Part shown: in pieces, positions 1-9,134 of the stretch
Layout: each line of letters opens with the position of its first letter
Numbering within the stretch: position 1 is the stretch's first letter
Source of the DNA: Roseiarcus sp963835215
Lineage (GTDB): Bacteria; Pseudomonadota; Alphaproteobacteria; Rhizobiales; Beijerinckiaceae
Reading direction: 5' to 3'
NCBI GenBank assembly: GCA_963835215.1
Contig: CAWIES010000002.1
Span: 1,726,587 to 1,790,586, forward strand
DNA: 64,000 bases
Notes under the pieces: generated by a model
What the model was told of the DNA's origin: nothing
Databases searched by the model: none
What the model saw: only the letters and a program-made list of their open reading frames with translations
Position numbers and translations under genes: made by a program

Positions 1-1
1 T

Positions 2-2116
2 CACGGCGGCCCGGCCCTGGTCGCCAACACCTATCTCGAGGGCAGCTACAGCGAGATCTATCCCGACATCAGCCAGGACGAGGCCGGGATGAAGCGGCTG
101 TTCAAACAGTTTTCGTTCCCCGGCGGCATTTCGAGCCATGTCGCGCCCTCGACGCCGGGCTCGATTCATGAAGGGGGCGAACTCGGCTATTCCCTCAGCC
201 ACGCCTTCGGCGCGGCGTTCGACAATCCCGGTCTGATTGTCGCCTGCATCGTTGGCGACGGCGAGGCCGAGACCGGGCCCCTGGCGACCGCCTGGCAGTC
301 GAACAAATTTCTCGATCCGATCTCCGACGGCGCGGTGTTGCCGATCCTTCATCTCAATGGATTCAAGATCAGCAACCCGACGATCCTCGCCCGCATCGAG
401 CACGACGAACTGGAGAAATTCTTCGAAGGCTGCGGCTGGACGCCGCTGTTCGTCGAGGGCGACGAACCGGAAGCGATGCACCGCTTGATGGCGACGGCGC
501 TGGAGCAGGCGATCGCCCAGATTCACACGATTCAAAAGAGCGCCCGCGAGAACAACGACGCCACGCGGCCGCATTGGCCCATGATCGTGTTGAGATCGCC
601 GAAGGGTTGGACAGGGCCGAAGGTCGTCGATGGACTGCCGATTGAGGGCACGTTCCGGGCGCATCAGGTGCCCATCCTCGTCGACGGCAAGCATCCCGAT
701 CACGTCAAACTGCTGGAAAATTGGATGAAGAGCTACAAGGCGGAGGAACTGTTCGACGAGAACGGCGCCCTGAAAGCCGAGCTGGCCGCCTTGGCGCCGA
801 AGGGCGATCGCCGCATGGGCGCCAATCCCAACGCCAATGGCGGGATGCTGCTGCGCGACCTCAGAATGCCGGACTTTCGCGATCACGCGGTCCAGGTTCC
901 GGTGCCGGGCGCGGCCCTTGCGCAGGACACTTTGGTGCTGGGCAAGTTCCTGCGCGACGTCACGCGCCTCAACGAGGACAAACATAATTTCCGCATTTTC
1001 GGCCCCGACGAGACGCTTTCCAACCTTCTGGGCGACGTCTTCGAAGTCACCAATCGGCAATGGGACGCCCGCAGGGTCGATGACGACGAATTCCTCGCGC
1101 CGAACGGCCGCGTAGTCGACTCCCAGCTCAGCGAACATCAATGCGAGGGTTGGCTCGAGGGGTATCTGCTGACCGGCCGCCACGGCCTGTTCAACAGCTA
1201 CGAGGCCTTCATTCGCATTGTCGATTCGATGTTCAGCCAACACGCCAAATGGCTGAAGGTGACGCTCGAGCTACCGTGGCGTCGCAAGATCGCCTCGTTG
1301 AACTACCTGCTCGCCTCGCACGTCTGGCAGCAGGACCACAACGGTTTCACGCACCAGGACCCCGGCTTTCTCGATCACGTCATCAACAAAAAGGCGGACG
1401 TGGTGCGGGTCTATCTGCCGCCAGACGCCAATTGCCTGCTCTCGGTCTTCGATCATTGCCTGCGAAGCCGGCACTATGTGAATGTCGTCGTCGCCGGGAA
1501 ACACGCTTTGCCGCAATGGCTCTCCATGGACCAGGCCGTCGTTCATTGCACCGAGGGCATCGGCATTTGGCAATGGGCGAGCAACGATCAAGGCTTCGAG
1601 CCCGACGTCGTGATGGCCTGTTGCGGTGACACGCCGACCCTCGAGGTTCTGGCGGCGGTCTCCATCCTGCGTGACAATCTGCCGGAGGTGAAAATTCGTG
1701 TCGTAAATGTCGTCGATCTTATGCGGCTACAGCCTGCCGCGGAACATCCGCATGGCCTGAGCGAGATCGACTACGACTCGCTGTTTACGCGGGACAAGCC
1801 GATCATCTTCGGATTCCATGGCTATGCCTCACTGGTGCATGGGTTGACGTACCGGCGGACCAACCGACGTCTCCATGTAAGGGGATACAAGGAGGAAGGC
1901 ACGATCACGACAGCCTTCGATATGCGCGTGCAAAATGAGATCGATCGCTTCCACCTTGTGCAGGACGTCATCGACAATTTGGAGTATCTGGGCGGCAAGG
2001 GCGCCTATCTCAAGCAAAAAATGCGCGACAAGCTGATCGAACACAAACAGTACATCGACGCGCATGGCGAAGACCTGCCGGAAATCCGCGACTGGACATG
2101 GAGCCATTCGAGGTGA
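2..2116 (+). CDS. xfp: Xylulose-5-phosphate/fructose-6-phosphate phosphoketolase (5' end outside window)
   Basis: Thiamine-diphosphate enzyme that splits xylulose 5-phosphate (or fructose 6-phosphate) with phosphate into acetyl phosphate plus glyceraldehyde 3-phosphate (or erythrose 4-phosphate). The reading frame is open from base 2 (HGGPALVANTYLEGSYSEIY) and runs about 704 residues to a TGA; the family is about 790-820 aa, so roughly 100 N-terminal residues lie upstream. Family signatures seen are EGGELGYSLSHAFG and the ThDP-binding GDGEAETGPLATAWQ, then HLNGFKISNPT. The ATG at 89 is internal, not the start. It lies beside an H+-ATPase and small stress proteins, suggesting a role in stress or energy metabolism; that role is inference. 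Confidence 0.97.
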   Translation, partial: HGGPALVANTYLEGSYSEIYPDISQDEAGMKRLFKQFSFPGGISSHVAPSTPGSIHEGGELGYSLSHAFGAAFDNPGLIVACIVGDGEAETGPLATAWQSNKFLDPISDGAVLPILHLNGFKISNPTILARIEHDELEKFFEGCGWTPLFVEGDEPEAMHRLMATALEQAIAQIHTIQKSARENNDATRPHWPMIVLRSPKGWTGPKVVDGLPIEGTFRAHQVPILVDGKHPDHVKLLENWMKSYKAEELFDENGALKAELAALAPKGDRRMGANPNANGGMLLRDLRMPDFRDHAVQVPVPGAALAQDTLVLGKFLRDVTRLNEDKHNFRIFGPDETLSNLLGDVFEVTNRQWDARRVDDDEFLAPNGRVVDSQLSEHQCEGWLEGYLLTGRHGLFNSYEAFIRIVDSMFSQHAKWLKVTLELPWRRKIASLNYLLASHVWQQDHNGFTHQDPGFLDHVINKKADVVRVYLPPDANCLLSVFDHCLRSRHYVNVVVAGKHALPQWLSMDQAVVHCTEGIGIWQWASNDQGFEPDVVMACCGDTPTLEVLAAVSILRDNLPEVKIRVVNVVDLMRLQPAAEHPHGLSEIDYDSLFTRDKPIIFGFHGYASLVHGLTYRRTNRRLHVRGYKEEGTITTAFDMRVQNEIDRFHLVQDVIDNLEYLGGKGAYLKQKMRDKLIEHKQYIDAHGEDLPEIRDWTWSHSR

Positions 2117-2177
2117 GCGGCGAAATGGCTCTCTCGGCCGGCCGGCGCGACGCTCATTTGAACGCGGTGCAAAGGCC

Positions 2178-2468
2178 ATGGGCCTGTATGAATTGTCCCG
2201 CCACATTGGCGCAACCCGATCCGTCCCTCAATCGCGAAGCTGTCGCGCCTTGACCGGAAACCTCGATCGCCACCTGCAAAAGCGCGCTGCTCCGAAACGC
2301 AACTGGCGGCATGTCCATCATTCGCCGTGGTTTTGGGTCGGCGCGGCGATGTGTCTGGCCGCGATCCTGACTTACGTGTTTTCCGAAGACCTCTCGCTAC
2401 GTCCGCGCCGCCACGCCTCGACCGAGCCGACCCATGGCGCTTCCCTCGTGCTTCCTTCGAGCCCCTGA
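2178..2468 (+). CDS. Small single-pass membrane protein, unknown function
   Basis: Open frame whose C-terminal half reads HHSPWFWVGAAMCLAAILTY followed by VFSEDLSLRPR: one hydrophobic segment after a histidine/proline turn and before a basic tail. This resembles small Hyphomicrobiales membrane proteins that I recall carrying HSPWFWVG...LSDDLSWRPR. The start is uncertain: ATG 2178 is chosen because the frame upstream overlaps xfp and is arginine-rich and unconvincing; no clear ribosome site supports it. It sits between the phosphoketolase and the H+-ATPase on the same strand. No function can be named. Confidence 0.5.
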   Translation: MGLYELSRHIGATRSVPQSRSCRALTGNLDRHLQKRAAPKRNWRHVHHSPWFWVGAAMCLAAILTYVFSEDLSLRPRRHASTEPTHGASLVLPSSP

Positions 2469-2771
2469 CGAGCTGGGCTGTCCTCAGAACGCAAAGCGAG
2501 GCGCCGGAGCGCGCCGAGTTTGCGCCTGGAGCCATGGCGTCTCCGCACATGCGTAGATTCCGAGGCTGTTTTGTGGTGACCCGCGCGGCTCAAACCGAAA
2601 GATGGGCAGGGACGCGCTGGCGCGCGCGGGCACCCGAGACTTTTGATCAGAGGTCGCCGGCGTGCGCGCCGATGCAGTGTTTGCGTGGCCGCGATCGAAC
2701 CCATTGCGTCGGCGCTTCCAGACCTCCGCGACCAGGGCGGCCCCGACAGACAAAGAAGAAAGTTGCTGGAG
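2469..2771 (+). other. Gene-free interval upstream of the H+-ATPase
   Basis: About 300 bases without a convincing gene. Overlapping frames on both strands are arginine-rich and have no recognisable domain. It presumably carries the promoter of the H+-ATPase, but I could not pick a convincing -35/-10 pair. Confidence 0.4.
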
Positions 2772-5296
2772 ATGACGCTTCAGATCAATTCTCTCAAAGC
2801 CCGTGGCGCCAAACCCGTCGCCAAGGACGATCTCCAGAAGTTACCGCTCGCCGAGGTCGAAAAGAGACTTGGCTCATCGCCGGATGGCCTCACGCAAGAC
2901 GAGGCCAAGAAGCGGCTTACTCGATATGGCCCCAACGAGATCGCGGAAAAGAAAACAAACCCGCTGCTCAAGTTCCTGAGCTATTTCTGGGGCCCGATTC
3001 CCTGGATGATCGAAATCGCGGTGGTGCTCTCGGCGATCGTTCGCCACTGGCCCGACTTCGTCATCATTCTCGTGCTGCTCCTCGCCAACGCGACCGTCGG
3101 CTTCTGGGAAGAACGCGAGGCCGGTAACGCCATCGACGCCTTGAAGGCGCGGCTCGCGATCAAGGCGCGGGTGAAGCGCGACGGTAAATGGGTCACGCCG
3201 TCCGCGAAAGAGCTGGTCCCCGGCGACGCTATACACCTGCGTCTTGGCGACATCGTTCCCGCCGACGCGCGTTTGCTGAATGGCGACGAGCTTTCCGTCG
3301 ATCAATCGGCTCTGACGGGCGAGTCGCTGCCCGTCACGCGCAATTCTGGAGATGCAGTTTTCTCCGGCTCGATCGTTCGTCGCGGCGAGATCGACGCGCT
3401 GGTCTACGCGACGGGCGGCAAGACCTATTTCGGCAAGACGGCGGAGTTGGTCGAGACAGCGGTCACGGTCAGCCATTTCCAGAGGGCCGTGCTGAGGATC
3501 GGCGACTATCTCATCGTTCTCGCGCTGGTCTTGGTGGCTGTGATCATCGGCTTCTCGATCTATCGCGGTGAAGCCATTCTCACGACGCTGCAATTCGCTC
3601 TGGTGCTGACTGTGGCCGCCATTCCTGTGGCCATGCCTACAGTGTTGTCGGTGACGATGGCGGTGGGCGCGCGCAAGCTCGCGAAGAAACAGGCGATCGT
3701 AAGCAAATTGGTCGCGATCGAGGAACTTGCCGGCGTCGACGTCCTCTGTGCCGACAAGACCGGCACGCTGACGCAGAACAAGCTGACGCTTGGGGAGCCG
3801 TTCTGTCTCGACACGGTTACGCCCGACGATCTCATCCTGGCTGCGGCGCTCGCATCCCGGCAGGAGAACGACGACACGATCGATCAGGCGGTTCTGGGTG
3901 GCCTGAAGGACAAGGGGGCGCTGAAGCGCTTTCAGGTCACCCACTTCACGCCGTTCGATCCCGTTCACAAGCGCACCGAGGCGACGGTGAAAGGCTCGGA
4001 CGGCAGAGAATTCAAGGTGACCAAGGGGCGCCCCAGGTCATCCAGGGTCTGTCCGCCAACGCGGCCGCCGTGAAGGACGCGGTCGACAAGGCCGTGAACG
4101 ACTTCGCATCCCGCGGCTTTCGCGCGCTCGGCGTCGCGCGGGCTGACGGCAACGGCAAATGGCAGTTTCTCGGCGTGCTGCCGCTATTCGATCCTCCCCG
4201 TGACGACGCCAAGGCGACAATCGCCGCTGCCGCCAAAATGGGCGTGAAAATCAAGATGGTGACGGGCGATGCGCTGGCGATCGCGCGCGAGATGGCCAAA
4301 ACCCTGGGCATGGGCGCCAACATTCTCGATGGCGCCTCGCTCGGCAACTCCAAGACGGACGAGACGCCCGAGACCGCCACGTCGATCGAGAACGCTGACG
4401 GCTTTGCTCAGGTCTTCCCCGAGCACAAGTTTCACATCGTCGACGTCATGCAGAAGCACGGCCACATCGTCGGCATGACGGGCGACGGCGTCAATGACGC
4501 GCCCGCGCTCAAGAAGGCCGATTGCGGCTTTGCGGTCTCCAACGCGACCGACGCCGCGCGCGCCGCCGCCTCGATCGTACTGGTGACTCCGGGATTGGAG
4601 GTGATCATCGACGCGATCAAGGAGAGCCGGCGGATTTTTCAACGCATGAACAGCTACGCGATTTACCGCATCGCCGAGACTCTGCGGGTGCTGTTCTTCA
4701 TGACCCTGGCGATCCTGGTCTTCAGGTTCTATCCGCTCACGGCGGTCATGATCGTCATGCTGGCGCTGTTGAACGACGGGGCGATTCTGTCGATCGCCTA
4801 TGACAATGTGCTCTATCGAGACAGGCCCGAGTCCTGGGACATGCGGACGGTGCTGAGCGTCTCCTCCGTTCTGGGCGTCATCGGCGTCGTCTCGGCATTT
4901 GGCCTTTTTTATCTGGGCGAGCGCGTGTTTCATCTCGACCGGGCGCATGTCCAAACCCTGATGTACCTCAAACTCTCGGTGGCGGGACATCTCACGATAT
5001 TTCTGACGCGCACGCGCGGACCGTTCTGGTCGATACGTCCCGCGCGCATATTGTGGATCGCCGTTCTCGGCACGCAGACACTGGCCACGCTGGTCGCCGT
5101 CTACGGCGCCGACATCATGACGCCGCTAGGCTGGGGTTGGGCGCTATTCACGTGGGGTTACGCACTGGCGTGGTTCCTCGTGAATGACCGGTTGAAACTG
5201 CTCACCTACTGGATCCTGGACTCCCGGAAACTCAAAGCGACGCCGAAACGCGAAGTTGGGGCCGCGCCGCCACTCGTGAGCGCAGCCAAGGCGTAG
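2772..5296 (+). CDS. Plasma-membrane-type H+-transporting P-type ATPase (one frameshift)
   Basis: P-type IIIA proton pump that exports H+ at the expense of ATP through an aspartyl-phosphate intermediate, in the inner membrane. From ATG 2772 (MTLQINSLKARGAKPV) the order is: cation-ATPase N-terminal domain, two membrane helices, actuator loop with TGES (DQSALTGESLPVTRNSG), two helices, phosphorylation motif CADKTGTLTQNKL, nucleotide domain, hinge GDGVNDAPALKKAD and four to six C-terminal helices. The frame breaks near 4033: FKVTKG should continue APQVIQGLSANAAAVKD, which needs one more G in the run of G at about 4025-4028. The restored protein is about 840 aa, normal for the family. The earlier ATG at 2643 gives only basic nonsense. 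Likely role is pH homeostasis, consistent with the decarboxylase cassette nearby. Confidence 0.93.
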
Positions 5297-5409
5297 ACAA
5301 AGTCTCAGGACGATTCGGCGCATCAAGTCGCAAGCGTTCCGTGAGGCGCGGATCAAGCCAGCGGGCTCCATTCGCCCGGCGGCGACGACTAGCCCGGCCT
5401 GCGCGCGGT

Positions 5410-5427
5410 TAGGTAGTTTCCGAACCT
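5410..5427 (+). promoter_or_regulatory. Shared upstream element, copy 1
   Basis: The 18-mer TAGGTAGTTTCCGAACCT lies 73 bases before the PRC-barrel start. An identical 18-mer in the same orientation relative to its gene lies upstream of the APC antiporter (12682-12699, minus strand). It has outer AGGT/ACCT arms. It looks like a binding site or promoter half of one regulator, but the factor is unknown. Confidence 0.45.
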
Positions 5428-5499
5428 GCCGCCCCGCCGGCGCGTCTCTTAGACTGGCGTCAGGAGTCCTCAGGCTCGCCGCCGGAAAGTCATCAAGTC

Positions 5500-6276
5500 A
5501 TGATGCAGGTCATTTCAGTCCTGAAGGGCTTCGCGCTCGAGGCGAGCGACGGTCCGATCGGAACCGTCGTCGATTTCCTGTTCGACGACGCATCGTGGAG
5601 AGTGCGTTGGCTGGTCGTTGATTGCGGAACCTGGTTGCCGGGCCGCAAGGTGTTGGTTCATCCTTCGGCCGTCTCGCTCTCCGCTTTGGAGCGGCAACAA
5701 CTCTCCGTAGCGATCACAAAGGGTCAAGTCGAACAAAGCCCGGAATTGGCTGAAGACCGGCCCGTGTCGCAGCAGATGGAAAGCCAACTCTACACTCATT
5801 ATGGCTGGGACCCGGATTGGGATGGACCCTATCTCAGGGAGACGCCAGGCGCGATCGCATGGCCGTATATGGCGCCGCCTTATTTCGGCCTAGGCCTCGA
5901 CAATGGCGCGGCGCAAGGCGGGAGCGCGCGCTTGCAGGGCACTGACCCACACGTGCGAAGCGTCAACGAGGTGATCGGATACCATCTCCACGCCGTCGAT
6001 GGCGAAATCGGGCATATCGAGAATTTCATGATCGACGACGCCGACTGGAGCATCCACTACCTCGTCGTCGACACGCGCAACTGGTGGTTTGGCAAACGCG
6101 TGTTGATCTCGCCGCTGGCGGTGAAGTCGATTGAATGGGTCGATCGCCATGTCGAACTCGCAGTGCCGCGCGAACTGGTCAAGTCGAGCCCGCCGTGGGA
6201 TCCGCTCGTGGCGTTCACACAAGTCTATGCGAAGCGGCTCCACCAGCATTACGGCTGGGCCGGGTCTCGCGCTTAA
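5500..6276 (+). CDS. Two-domain PRC-barrel protein
   Basis: 258-residue soluble protein with two PRC-barrel domains. The first (residues 1-75) reads ISVLKGFALEASDGPIGTVV, then FLFDDASWRVRWLVVDCGTW. The second (about 155-230) reads VNEVIGYHLHAVDGEIGHIE, then DDADWSIHYLVVDTRNWWFG. Both domains are followed by YxHYGW-like motifs (LYTHYGW, LHQHYGW). PRC-barrel proteins of this layout are common in rhizobia and are often stress-induced; the molecular function is unknown. Two adjacent ATGs at 5500 and 5503 are possible starts. It is alone on its strand, with the shared 18-bp element upstream. Confidence 0.9.
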   Translation: MMQVISVLKGFALEASDGPIGTVVDFLFDDASWRVRWLVVDCGTWLPGRKVLVHPSAVSLSALERQQLSVAITKGQVEQSPELAEDRPVSQQMESQLYTHYGWDPDWDGPYLRETPGAIAWPYMAPPYFGLGLDNGAAQGGSARLQGTDPHVRSVNEVIGYHLHAVDGEIGHIENFMIDDADWSIHYLVVDTRNWWFGKRVLISPLAVKSIEWVDRHVELAVPRELVKSSPPWDPLVAFTQVYAKRLHQHYGWAGSRA

Positions 6277-6413
6277 GCGAGCGCGCTCGACGATCGCCGG
6301 GCGTCGCCGACTGGTGTTTTGCGCCGCTTGCAGGCGCACACTCATCGCCTGCAGTTCGTTGACGAAGTCGGCCGCGTGATAGCCGTTGTTGGCGTGCGAG
6401 ACGGGAGGTCTTC

Positions 6414-6620
6414 ATGTGGTGGGATCAAATCAAACAGAGTTGGCGGCGCCTCTTCGTCATCGTCGCGGCCCTGCGGACTAAGCCGAACGTGAATTCCATG
6501 CGCGATGCTTCAAACCGCTCTGAAGCCTCCTACAGTGGCAAATACCAAGCGACCCCTCGGCCCTACACCCCTGAGACTCGTTGTGAGCGAAGCGATTTCT
6601 CGCAGCACTTGAGCTGCTAA
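6414..6620 (+). CDS. Possible small protein, unrecognised
   Basis: A 68-residue frame beginning MWWDQIKQSWRRLFVIVAAL with a good ribosome site (GGGAGG five bases before ATG). The first 20 residues look like a short amphipathic or membrane-associated helix; the rest (SEASYSGKYQATPRPYTPET) has no recognisable feature. It may be the intact start of a gene whose 3' part is degenerate. Kept only because of the ribosome site. Confidence 0.3.
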   Translation: MWWDQIKQSWRRLFVIVAALRTKPNVNSMRDASNRSEASYSGKYQATPRPYTPETRCERSDFSQHLSC

Positions 6621-6737
6621 CAGCCTGTTCAAAGATAAGAGATCAGGTCGGCGACGAGGCGCTCGCAACCCGGCGGGCGCTCGTCGTTCCGCATCAGTGC
6701 CGGTTTGAGAACGCCGGCTTCAAAAGGAACGCCCCCC

Positions 6738-6932
6738 ATGTCCAAGCCCATCCCAGAAGTGCCGGCCGCAAACCGCAGCAAGAAGGGATCCGGGGACCAT
6801 CGTAAGGTCGGCAGCGACACGACGCATGAGAGCCGTCCAGGCGATCTGAACACGTCCGAACAGGGCGACACCGCCAACATCAATCAGAACACGACGAACA
6901 AGGGCTTCTTCCGCGGCCGCAGAATGAAATAG
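6738..6932 (+). CDS. Small hydrophilic stress-type protein
   Basis: 64 residues, MSKPIPEVPAANRSKKGSGD at the start and GDTANINQNTTNKGFFRGRR near the end. The GDTAN..QNTTN ending is typical of small rhizobial proteins of unknown function that I recall in stress-response gene neighbourhoods. It is very hydrophilic and rich in Asn, Gly and Ser, and probably disordered. AAGGAA lies seven bases before the ATG. An upstream in-frame ATG (6705) has no ribosome site. Confidence 0.75.
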   Translation: MSKPIPEVPAANRSKKGSGDHRKVGSDTTHESRPGDLNTSEQGDTANINQNTTNKGFFRGRRMK

Positions 6933-6976
6933 CGGCGACGAGGCCTAACGAAACATGTGGCAAGGACAATGAAAAT

Positions 6977-7123
6977 ATGAACCAAAGGGCTCTCTACCTC
7001 ATTATCGGCTTACTCATCGCGGGCGGAATCGCCTTGGGTCTTCAATTGTTCAACGAGCGCCAGAAGACCGGACACGTTGAAATCGACGTCGGGAAAAATG
7101 GGATTTCTATCGAGAAAAAGTAG
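6977..7123 (+). CDS. 48-residue single-pass membrane protein
   Basis: A short gene easily missed: MNQRALYLIIGLLIAGGIAL, then GLQLFNERQKTGHVEIDVGKNGISIEKK and TAG. It has one N-terminal membrane helix (residues 5-24) and a short tail with an alternating IDVGKNGISI beta-strand. The pattern MNQR.LYLIIG...QLY.ERQ....I.VG..G.SIEKK is familiar from Hyphomicrobiales genomes. It lies 44 bases after the previous small gene and 44 before the next, on the same strand, suggesting a shared transcript. Confidence 0.75.
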   Translation: MNQRALYLIIGLLIAGGIALGLQLFNERQKTGHVEIDVGKNGISIEKK

Positions 7124-7167
7124 CAGGACGGACGCTATCTTGGGGTGCCGCGGGAGGAGCAAGCGAA

Positions 7168-7428
7168 ATGCCGAACAACGAGAACGAGCCCACCAAGAAA
7201 GGACTCCCCTTCGAGGAGTCATCGGTGTCGGATCTCAAGTGGGCGTCGGATGAATTGAGGGCAAAGATTGCCGAAGCAAAAGCCCGCAGCGACATGCTCT
7301 TCGACTCAACGCTCGGGAATCCAAACTGGGACAAGAACGCCGCTGACGGTCATCTCGACCTACCCGACGACGATGACGACGGTTGGCCGCGTTTGCCAGC
7401 GAAGGCAAACAAAACCTCGCCGCCTTGA
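7168..7428 (+). CDS. Small acidic protein, unknown function
   Basis: 86 residues: a predicted helix (residues 18-45, VSDLKWASDELRAKIAEAKA) and an acidic stretch (HLDLPDDDDDGWPRLPAK). GGGAGGAGC stands 9-14 bases before the ATG, a strong ribosome site. It is the third of three consecutive small genes on the plus strand. No domain was recognised. Confidence 0.65.
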   Translation: MPNNENEPTKKGLPFEESSVSDLKWASDELRAKIAEAKARSDMLFDSTLGNPNWDKNAADGHLDLPDDDDDGWPRLPAKANKTSPP

Positions 7429-7586
7429 TTCATCGGAAAGCGGCACTCTCGCCCTTCGCTCACGAATGCCGTGCACTGACAACGAACCTGGATCGGTCCT
7501 AGGGGGAGACCCGCGCTCACCCTCAACGTCCTCCCTCAGAGCAGGACCGTCTGCGCGGCTTCAACTTCTCGCGCACGCATTCACGT

Positions 7587-9041
7587 TCAATTCTCGGAAG
7601 GCCCAGGGCGACGCATCCGCGTGAACGCATAGATCGCCGCCAAAGCGGGGAACCAACACGCCGCGAAGTAGAGCGCCGTCCGCATTTTCGAGTCAGCGCC
7701 CATCAAGACGACGATCATCACGATAAAGGCGATCGCGATCCAATTTGTCACGGGCGACCCGGGAAGGCGAAAGGCGACCGCAGGTTTGCGGCCGGCCCGA
7801 ACCGCGCGCCGATAGCCCAGATGGGCGACGACGATCGTGCCCCAGGTCCACATCAAAAGCGCCAAAACGCCCGTCATCGCGTAGTTGAACGCCTCGGTCG
7901 GAACGAGGTAGTTGAGGACCACCCCGAGCAGCATCATCGCTACGGAAACGGCCAGACAGCAACTCGGCACCTGGCGGCCGTTCAGATGCACGAGCGCCCG
8001 AGGCGCTTGGTTTGCAAGGGCCATGGAATAGAGCATTCGGCTAGTGCCAAACAGGCCGGTGTCGCAGGACGAGGCCGCGGCCGATATCACGACGACATTG
8101 ATGATCGCGGCTGAGGCGGGAAGTCCGACGCGCGCGAAAACCAGAACGAAAGGACTCGCCGTAGGATCAAGCGCGTCCCAAGGGTAGAGCGTCATGATGA
8201 CGGCAAGCGCCCCGATATAAAATATAAGGATGCGATAGACGACGCCGTTGAACGCCTTGGGCAGGGACCTGCTGGGGTCCTGCGTTTCGCCTGCGGTCAG
8301 ACCCAGGATCTCGATGCCACCGAAGGAAAACACCGCGATCGGCAGCGCCCATAGCAGCCCGCTCAACCCAGTCGGGAAGAAGCCATTGTGCGACCAAAGA
8401 TTCGAGAAGTCCGCGACTCCGCGCCCTCCTCCGGCGCCAAACAGGATGATCGTCAGGCCGACGATGATCATGCCGAGAATGGTGACCACCTTGATCATCG
8501 ACAGCCAGAACTCGATTTCGCCATAGAGGCGCACCGCGATCACGTTGGCGCAGTAGAGCACACCGACCGCGATCAGTCCCGGAATCCATTGGGGCAAAGC
8601 GGGGAACCAGAAATGAAAGTAGATCCCGATCGCGGTGATCTCAGCGATCCCCGCCAGCACCATGTTCAGCCAGTAGGACCACCCGGTCACAAACCCGGCC
8701 CAGGGCCCGATGAATTCGACCGCGTAGGACGAGAACGACCCCGACACCGGCCGATAGACCGCCAATTCGCCCAGCGCACGCGCAATGAAAAACACAACTA
8801 CGCCGCCGACCGCGTAATCGACGAGAAGGCCGGGACCGGCGATGTGGATGGCCTGTCCCGAACCGAGGAACAGGCCGGCGCCGATGGCGCCGCCAATAGC
8901 AATGAACTGCACATGACGATCTTGCAGCCCGCGCGCGAGCGCTTCTCCGCTCGGTGCGATGGTCGGCGCGCTTTTGTCGCCCCTGACCGTCGCCGCGGCG
9001 GGTCGGTTATCTTTCAGCGCCGACGCGCCCGACTCCACCAT
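7587..9041 (-). CDS. Amino acid permease, AAT/APC family
   Basis: About 484 residues with twelve predicted membrane helices. It imports amino acids by proton symport, as in GabP, AnsP and CycA. Family features are the helix-1 motif IAIGGAIGAGLFLGSGQAI, SGSFSSYAVEFIGPWAGFVTGWSYWL and FSFGGIEILGLTAGETQDP. Start 9041 (MVESGASALKD) is preferred because AAGGA lies eight bases before it; the frame is open ten codons further. It lies 93 bases downstream of the decarboxylase, same strand, so it may feed that enzyme. Substrate is not determined; the best general call is a GABA/D-serine/aromatic amino acid permease-type transporter. Confidence 0.9.
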   Translation of the reverse strand: MVESGASALKDNRPAAATVRGDKSAPTIAPSGEALARGLQDRHVQFIAIGGAIGAGLFLGSGQAIHIAGPGLLVDYAVGGVVVFFIARALGELAVYRPVSGSFSSYAVEFIGPWAGFVTGWSYWLNMVLAGIAEITAIGIYFHFWFPALPQWIPGLIAVGVLYCANVIAVRLYGEIEFWLSMIKVVTILGMIIVGLTIILFGAGGGRGVADFSNLWSHNGFFPTGLSGLLWALPIAVFSFGGIEILGLTAGETQDPSRSLPKAFNGVVYRILIFYIGALAVIMTLYPWDALDPTASPFVLVFARVGLPASAAIINVVVISAAASSCDTGLFGTSRMLYSMALANQAPRALVHLNGRQVPSCCLAVSVAMMLLGVVLNYLVPTEAFNYAMTGVLALLMWTWGTIVVAHLGYRRAVRAGRKPAVAFRLPGSPVTNWIAIAFIVMIVVLMGADSKMRTALYFAACWFPALAAIYAFTRMRRPGPSEN

Positions 9042-9134
9042 ATCGATGATCCTTCGCGAACAACGCGTCAATTTGGCGGCGGACGCTTTCGATCCCTCAC
9101 GGGGTCCATCGGAAGCCCGGTGAATGCAAGATCG

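Noticed and set aside
2005..2753. Minus-strand frames over the xfp end and the following gap
   Set aside because: Low-complexity basic sequence; no ribosome site or domain.
4000..4070. Programmed ribosomal frameshift in the H+-ATPase
   Set aside because: No slippery heptamer or pseudoknot was seen, and many other genes in the window have similar single-base breaks. A missing G in a G run explains it.
5410..5450. EcfG-type general stress promoter (GGAAC-n16/17-CGTT)
   Set aside because: The nearest match is CGAAC-n17-CGTC, and the second copy of the element lacks the -10, so the assignment is not supported.
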